From an uncultured Bacteroidales bacterium (GTDB lineage Bacteria; Bacteroidota; Bacteroidia; Bacteroidales; UBA932), in the NCBI GenBank assembly GCA_947588835.1, contig CANPZS010000002.1:27214-91213 (forward strand): a stretch of 64,000 nt of DNA, in the 5' to 3' direction. This document shows positions 59,037 to 64,000 of this stretch, piece after piece. The position numbers and the translations under genes were made by a program. How positions within the stretch are numbered: the first letter of the stretch is position 1; each line of letters opens with the position of its first letter. The notes beneath the pieces are model-generated. The model was given only the letters and a program-made list of their open reading frames with translations. It made no database searches and was not told where the DNA came from.

Positions 59037-60566
59037 TTATTCGGCCTTTTCGGCGGCATAGCCGTCGTTCTGTACGAGATTCAGATTGGTCTGCATTTCG
59101 TAGGTCGGTACAGGCCACTGGAAATGATAGTCGCTTGCGGCCATCGACTTGGCGGCATAGCTCGGACCGGTGGATATCACCTCAAGCGCGGCAGCTGCGT
59201 CCTGGGCCGTACGCTCCGCATATCCCTGTCCCCATCTCTTGAGGCAGCTCATGCGAAGGCCCTCGCCCACGGTCTCCCTGAACCATTCGTTCTGGATGCT
59301 CTCCGCAGTGGCGGCGGTCGGCGCGGCGCCGCGGCGCGTCTGCAGCACGTTGAGCTGCTCACGGGCCTGGTCGGCGTTGCCGGCATTCAGGTAAGCTTCG
59401 GCGGCGATAAGATACATCTCACTAATAAGCAAAGGCTTGATGGCATGCGCACTATTGGGTACGTTGGTATAGAGGGCGGGATTTCCGAAATATTTCACAA
59501 AAGTATAATATTGGAAATTGCCTTTCTCGTTGAACCACGATCCCGTGTGCAGCGAAGGATAGGTGTCCTTGTTGAACCACTGGGCCAGGCGCAGGTCGCC
59601 TTCTTCGTATGCCTCTACGAGCTTCTTCGTAGGAATGAAGTAAGGGTGCAGATAAAAGCCTCTTTCAGGGTCGACACTGGTATTGTTGTATGCGGAATGT
59701 CCGCCGGTACCTTCGGAAAGGGAGGCATAGAACTGGATGATGGGCTCGGTGCCGTTGTCGTAGGTCCACTCCTTCTCCATATCTTCCGCCGTGTTCGAAA
59801 CGGCATATTTGCCGGTATTGATGACCTTCATAGCAGAGGCCGCGGCATTGGCGTAGTCGCGTATGTCAAGATAATAACGGGCATACAGCGCATTCACGAC
59901 ATCAATGGTAGGCTTCTGGGCGCGCACCTCCCCGGCGACGCCTGCAAGAAGCACGGCGGCGGAGTCAAGGTCGGTCTTGATCTGCGCGTAGACCTCGGCC
60001 ACGGTATTGCGGGCCGGGCGGGCGGTCTGCTCGTAAACGGTGACCACGGGAACGCCGAGGTCGGTGCCGGCATTGGCCGAATAAGGCTTCGCGAAATGCC
60101 TTACGAGATGCAGGTATGCAAACGCACGCGCCGTATAGGCTTCGCCTCTCGCTACGGCCGCCTTCTCCTTGAGTTCCTCCGGAACGCTCTGTGCGCCCTC
60201 GATGAAGATGTTGAAATTCTTGATATAGGCATACGGGTTGGCCCAGTTGTCCTCCACATCATAGTCGCCGGCCGTGAAAGTCTCATCCACGCGATGGATG
60301 CCGCCGTACTGGTTGCCGAAATCCGAAGTGGCGTTGAAATAATCCACCATCACGTCGGGAGCTATGTCGTAAACACCGTAGTCAAGAGCCCTGAAGCATG
60401 CCAGGATGTTGGCCTCGAAACCGTTCAGATCGGACTCGGAAGTGATGAGCTGCTGTCCCGGTTCATAGGTGATGGAGCCTTCCGGCACCAGATTCAGGTC
60501 GCAGGACGCCGCCATTGCCAGAATCGCTCCGGCCGCAAATATATTTATTGACTTTTTCATATTCAT
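59037..60566 (-). CDS. SusD/RagB-family nutrient-binding lipoprotein
   Basis: A 509-residue surface lipoprotein that captures a glycan or peptide for its TonB-dependent partner. Signal peptide with lipobox ASC (AGAILAMAASCDLNLVP), the SusD N-terminal region (ALDYGVYDIAPDVMVDYF), TPR-like helices (ARAFAYLHLVRHFAKPYS), and a C-terminal RagB domain (EAYLNAGNADQAREQLNVLQ) ending with QWPVPTYEMQTNLNLVQN. It starts 15 bases after susC. The substrate cannot be inferred. Confidence 0.95.
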   Translation of the reverse strand: MNMKKSINIFAAGAILAMAASCDLNLVPEGSITYEPGQQLITSESDLNGFEANILACFRALDYGVYDIAPDVMVDYFNATSDFGNQYGGIHRVDETFTAGDYDVEDNWANPYAYIKNFNIFIEGAQSVPEELKEKAAVARGEAYTARAFAYLHLVRHFAKPYSANAGTDLGVPVVTVYEQTARPARNTVAEVYAQIKTDLDSAAVLLAGVAGEVRAQKPTIDVVNALYARYYLDIRDYANAAASAMKVINTGKYAVSNTAEDMEKEWTYDNGTEPIIQFYASLSEGTGGHSAYNNTSVDPERGFYLHPYFIPTKKLVEAYEEGDLRLAQWFNKDTYPSLHTGSWFNEKGNFQYYTFVKYFGNPALYTNVPNSAHAIKPLLISEMYLIAAEAYLNAGNADQAREQLNVLQTRRGAAPTAATAESIQNEWFRETVGEGLRMSCLKRWGQGYAERTAQDAAAALEVISTGPSYAAKSMAASDYHFQWPVPTYEMQTNLNLVQNDGYAAEKAE

Positions 60567-60581
60567 TCGTTTTTGTCACCG

Positions 60582-63569
60582 TCAGAAAGTAATCTCTATG
60601 CCGCCGAGAATCTGCTTGGAGTTTCCGGCCACGCCATAGGTCAAGTTCGAATTAATCTCAGGATCGATACCGGTGTATTTGGTGAAAGTGAGAAGATTAC
60701 GTCCGGTGAAAGTGATTTTCAGATCTTTTATGACACCTCCGGTCCAGCCGAGCAGGCTCGAAGGGAGCGAATAGGCCGCCTGAAGATTCTTGAGCCTCAT
60801 GAACGAAGCGTCCTCAAGAAGGTGGGTGTCGAACTGCATCACGTTGCCGTCGGCCCATGAAGGCCATTTGGCGTCGGGATTGGTAGGAGTCCAGAAGTCG
60901 TTCACGCTCTTTGACTGGTTGTTCGTGCTGAAATTGTAGGGATTGGCATAGAAATATCCGTCATTGGAAGTAAGGTTCTTGCCGATGACGAAAGTGAAGT
61001 CCGCCTGCACGGTAAAGCCCTTCCAGCCGCCGGAGAGGCTGACGCCGCCGTTCATCGGCGCATACCTCGCCTTGCCGGTATTCTGCGTGAGGGCGGCCTC
61101 GTCGAAGCTCTTTGTGGTCTCATTCTTGGTGGTAACGTCCTTGTTTTCACCGGGAACATACCACATGGGGCTTCCGTCCGCCGGATCTATGCCGGCATAT
61201 ATCGGATAATAGAACATGACAGGCTGGCCGACAACGTATGTCACGCCCGTGTTGGCAATTTCCCAGCGCTGGCGCCCGTCGAAGAGTTCGATCACTTTCT
61301 GGCTGTTGTAGTTGAAGGTGCCGTTGAGCCTCAGGAAATAGTCGCGCCCGCGGAGTATGTCAATGCCGAGAGTGACGTCGACGCCGGTGTTCTGCAGCGT
61401 GCCTACGTTCTGGGTGACTTCGGTGAAGCCGGAAGTATACGGGTTGGGAACGTCCATGAGCATGGAAGAAGTCCTTCTGTTGTAATACTCGACTTCCAGA
61501 TCGACCGTATTGAAGAGACGTGTCGATACGCCCGCGGTCAGCAGGGCCTGCTTCTCCCATGTGAGGAAGCTGTTGGCCGGCTGCGTCACGGCGGTGCCGG
61601 TGGTCTCGGCATAGATGCCCAAAGAACCTATAAGACCGAGGGAAGAGTAATCGCCGATGGAAGCATTGCCCTGGGTACCGTAACTGATTTTGAGGTCCAG
61701 TTTGTCGATGGCCCCGACGTTCTTCAGGAAAGACTCTTTCTTGGCGTTCCACCTGACGCCCGCGGACCAGAACTTGGCGTTGCGGACATCGGCGCCGAAC
61801 CTCGAAACAGCATCGTTGCGGACGGCGGCGTCGAAGAACCATTTGTCGAACAAAGAATAGTCGGCATGTCCGAAGAACGACAGGAATTTCGACTGCGTGG
61901 TGCTTTCGTTCATGGCGTAGGTACTCTGCGTACCGTGCTGCAGCATGTTCATGCGGTCGTCGGTCTGTCCGTCGGACGTGGCATAATAATTCATGAAGTC
62001 GTTGGCCACGCCTTCCTGTCCCACGAGAACGGAGAAACGGTGGTTGTTATTGATGGTATACGAATATTCGGCGGTATTGGTGATGGTGGCGGAATATTCG
62101 TAGTCGGTCCTCAGCCCTCTGGTCGGAGTGCCGCCGTATTTGACGGTATATGAAGGCTTTGTACGCCATTCGTTTATCATTATGTATCCGTCCGCGCCCG
62201 CCCTGCTGACGAACTTGAGGTTCTTCACGGGCTCTATCTCCACGAACAGGTTGCCGTTGGCGCCGTACCTGTCATATTGATCGGGATGGTTCTCCATATA
62301 ATAGGTAGGGCTGACGGAGCCCCATGGATATCTCTCGAACGGTTTTCCGTCCTCGTCGACCGACGGATACAGAGGAACCAGCAGGTACGACAGACCGCCG
62401 GAAGTAACATTGGACATGCCGTTCATGGCGGAGCCCCAGTTGGGGTTCTGCTGCGTCTTGTCGAGCGAGAGGTTCAGGTTGAGTCCCACCTTGAGCCAGT
62501 CTACGGGACGGGCCTGCACGTTGGAACGCAGGGTGTAGCGGTCATAGAAGTTGCCCGGGGTGAAACCTTTCTGATGATACTGCGAACCGGACATCATGTA
62601 GGCCACCTTTTTGCCGCCGCCGGAGACGGTGACGTCGTTCTGGTACTGAGGATTAACCAGATCCATGAATATCTTGTACCACTCGGTGTTGTGGTTGTAT
62701 CCGCGGTCTGTGAAGTTGCTCTTTACCCAGGACTCCGAATGCAGGCCGGATCTTATCCAGAAGTCGACGAGTTCGTCGCCTGACATCATGTTTTCATAGA
62801 ATGCAGTGTTCGCCAGAGTGGAAGTACCGTACTGCGAGCGTATGGTGACGGAGGCATGCTCGTTGTATGAGCCGGCCTTGGTGATGATATACACTACGCC
62901 GTTGGCCGCACGGGAACCGTAGATGGACGTGGCGGCCGCATCCTTGAGGATGCTGATGCTCTCGATGTCGTTGGGGTTCATCGCCATGATGGCACGGCTC
63001 GAAGAAGGAATGCCGTCGATCACGTACAAAGGAGTGGAGCTCGCGCCCAACGAGCCTACCCCGTGGAGCGTCATGGATACGGCGTTGTCGCCGGCCACGC
63101 CGGAATATGACAGTACGGAAAGACCGGCGACCTGTCCCTGCAGCTGATCAAGCGCGGAGGACGAGGGAGCGTTCTTCAGAGTTTCGGAATTGACCGTCTG
63201 TACCGATCCCACGAGCGAAGTGACTTTCTTCACGGAACCGTAACCTACGATGACGGTACCCTCAAGATATTCGGAATCGGGCTCGAGGTCCACATTGACG
63301 ACGGCCTCCCTGCCGACCTTCACTTCCTCGGAAGCATAGCCGACGGACGAGAACACGAGCACCGTACCCGACGGCACATTGAGGGAATACGCTCCATTGG
63401 CGTCCGTAGGGGTTCCCTGGGAAGTGCCCTTCACCACCACCGACGCAAAAGGAATTGTTTCTCCTGTGGAAGCATCCCTGACGGTACCCCTTACGGTGAC
63501 ATTCTGTCCCCATACGGTCACTGCGACGAATGCAAACAGGACGCAGAACAACAATCTTGCTTTTTTCAT
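60582..63569 (-). CDS. SusC/RagA-family TonB-linked outer membrane transporter
   Basis: A precursor of 995 residues from ATG 63569 (MKKARLLFCVLFAFVAVTVW signal). An N-terminal carboxypeptidase-like domain (VRGTVRDASTGETIPFASVV), a plug domain with VIVGYGSVKK and YVIDGIPSSSRAI, DIESISILKDAAATSIYGSR, and a long beta barrel ending GNSKQILGGIEITF follow. A second in-frame ATG at 63581 is possible. The frame also stays open upstream to a TTG at 63707, through a G10-A7 tract; this is not used here. Pairs with susD downstream. Confidence 0.95.
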   Translation of the reverse strand: MKKARLLFCVLFAFVAVTVWGQNVTVRGTVRDASTGETIPFASVVVKGTSQGTPTDANGAYSLNVPSGTVLVFSSVGYASEEVKVGREAVVNVDLEPDSEYLEGTVIVGYGSVKKVTSLVGSVQTVNSETLKNAPSSSALDQLQGQVAGLSVLSYSGVAGDNAVSMTLHGVGSLGASSTPLYVIDGIPSSSRAIMAMNPNDIESISILKDAAATSIYGSRAANGVVYIITKAGSYNEHASVTIRSQYGTSTLANTAFYENMMSGDELVDFWIRSGLHSESWVKSNFTDRGYNHNTEWYKIFMDLVNPQYQNDVTVSGGGKKVAYMMSGSQYHQKGFTPGNFYDRYTLRSNVQARPVDWLKVGLNLNLSLDKTQQNPNWGSAMNGMSNVTSGGLSYLLVPLYPSVDEDGKPFERYPWGSVSPTYYMENHPDQYDRYGANGNLFVEIEPVKNLKFVSRAGADGYIMINEWRTKPSYTVKYGGTPTRGLRTDYEYSATITNTAEYSYTINNNHRFSVLVGQEGVANDFMNYYATSDGQTDDRMNMLQHGTQSTYAMNESTTQSKFLSFFGHADYSLFDKWFFDAAVRNDAVSRFGADVRNAKFWSAGVRWNAKKESFLKNVGAIDKLDLKISYGTQGNASIGDYSSLGLIGSLGIYAETTGTAVTQPANSFLTWEKQALLTAGVSTRLFNTVDLEVEYYNRRTSSMLMDVPNPYTSGFTEVTQNVGTLQNTGVDVTLGIDILRGRDYFLRLNGTFNYNSQKVIELFDGRQRWEIANTGVTYVVGQPVMFYYPIYAGIDPADGSPMWYVPGENKDVTTKNETTKSFDEAALTQNTGKARYAPMNGGVSLSGGWKGFTVQADFTFVIGKNLTSNDGYFYANPYNFSTNNQSKSVNDFWTPTNPDAKWPSWADGNVMQFDTHLLEDASFMRLKNLQAAYSLPSSLLGWTGGVIKDLKITFTGRNLLTFTKYTGIDPEINSNLTYGVAGNSKQILGGIEITF

Positions 63570-63675
63570 AAGCTGATACATTAAATTAATATAAAACCTT
63601 TCCGATTGATCCTTCTTACATGCACATTGGAGCACAACCGCCTCCGCAACGGCAAATGCGCCGGCGGAACAGGGG

Positions 63676-63692
63676 TTTTTTTCCCCCCCCCC
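63676..63692. repeat. Homopolymer tract T7-C10 (A7/G10 on the coding strand of susC)
   Basis: Seven T residues followed by ten C residues on the plus strand; read in the susC direction it is G10 then A7, about 107-123 bases upstream of the susC ATG at 63569. A CCCC run follows the A7, so G4-A7-C4 could fold. Such tracts are prone to slippage. Confidence 0.85.
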
Positions 63693-63776
63693 GAGGATAT
63701 GCCTCAACTATAGCTTTTTCATATCAATCTAACCCTGCACTACAAAACGGGCGTTTTAAATAGCACTATTCGGTGG

Positions 63777-63808
63777 CAAAGATTGGAAACATTTTTTTAA
63801 ATTCCAAA
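63777..63808 (-). promoter_or_regulatory. Candidate promoter of the susC operon
   Basis: On the minus strand TTTG (63805-63808), a 20-base spacer and AATCTTTG (63777-63784), one mismatch from TAnnTTTG. It would give a 5' leader of roughly 200 bases that includes the G10-A7 tract. Confidence 0.45.
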
Positions 63809-64000
63809 TCACTCCGAAAATGCGTTTCATACACATTATCCGCATTTTATCAAAATCATTGTTTGATATTTCCCGAACAGGCCGGAATATGCTTATAAAT
63901 TGTAAGCAAAATTTCGTTATTTTATAAGAAGCTGTTTTGAAATTATACAAAAAATCTGTTAAGCATAATCTGGACGCAGGCCAGCTGGACCATAGCCTCA

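Larger units (their letters stand above)
63582..64000 (-). other. Long leader/intergenic region upstream of susC
   Basis: No convincing gene is seen in these 419 bases. The left part holds the homopolymer tract and possible leader; the right part (about 63730-63960) is far richer in A and T than the rest of the window, which suits a regulatory region. A short palindrome GCTTA...TAAGC lies near 63890-63906. A small open frame at 63756-63950 has no family resemblance. No sigma/anti-sigma gene pair is seen before the window ends. Confidence 0.6.

Noticed and set aside
58137..60551. An 804-codon open frame antisense to the SusD and Calx-beta genes
   Set aside because: The sense strand encodes clear signal peptides, lipoboxes and SusD motifs; the antisense frame has none and is a codon-bias shadow.

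Overview
This window is a 64 kb piece of the chromosome of a GC-rich member of the Bacteroidota, most likely order Bacteroidales (Rikenellaceae/Alistipes-like or a related lineage; the genus cannot be fixed from the sequence alone). The reasons are the gene order tRNA-Thr, tRNA-Tyr, tRNA-Gly, tRNA-Thr, tuf, tRNA-Trp, secE, nusG, rplK-A-J-L, rpoB, rpoC; a SusC/SusD pair; the order rseC-rnfB-C-D-G-E-A; and repeated promoters of the Bacteroidota type (TTTG, about 19-20 bases, TAnnTTTG). Most of the window is ordinary core genome.

Layout. 1-6.6 kb: the end of a SpoU/TrmH RNA methyltransferase, a divergent aroE, ssb, two tandem MFS transporters on the minus strand, and dxs. 6.6-19.6 kb: the translation/transcription block with five tRNA genes, tuf, secE-nusG, four ribosomal protein genes, rpoB and rpoC, with a strong hairpin between rplL and rpoB. 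19.7-26.5 kb: folD, cysS, xth, a UPF0104-type membrane protein, and a tightly overlapped set of a PfkB kinase, a small conserved protein and a DUF368 (undecaprenyl-phosphate translocase family) protein. 26.6-32.3 kb: an ABC export operon (ATPase, two MacB/FtsX-type permeases, HlyD-type adaptor, TolC-type channel). 32.3-34.4 kb: tRNA-Arg, a tyrosine recombinase resembling the Bacteroides DNA invertases, and a secreted protein made of two copies of one domain. 34.5-36.4 kb: a PPC/DUF296 protein and a Dcu-type dicarboxylate antiporter.

36.4-48.5 kb is one long minus-strand run of fifteen nearly gapless genes. It goes from two M23 peptidase-like proteins through merR, a Nif3-type protein, a zinc-ribbon coiled-coil protein, dnaB, a DUF3108 protein and rseC to the complete Rnf complex (rnfB-C-D-G-E-A), and ends with a small outer-membrane barrel. 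A divergent promoter pair separates it from alaS. After alaS comes a single 829-codon frame that joins an LptG-type permease to a complete methionyl-tRNA formyltransferase, then a thiamine pyrophosphokinase. 54.4-57.3 kb holds a membrane iron-sulfur protein (NapH-like plus a ferredoxin tail) and a Tat-type lipoprotein aldo/keto reductase with iron-sulfur clusters. 57.4-64.0 kb, minus strand, holds a secreted protein of unknown function and a SusC-SusD-Calx-beta lipoprotein operon whose leader carries a G10-A7 tract.

The points most worth a second look are the LptG-Fmt fusion, a perfect 14-bp inverted repeat bracketing the start of the invertase-like gene, the homopolymer tract in the susC leader, the iron-sulfur/Tat aldo-keto reductase pair, and an unusual D-arm in tRNA-Trp. 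No CRISPR array, rRNA, insertion sequence or recognisable new defence or biosynthetic system was seen.
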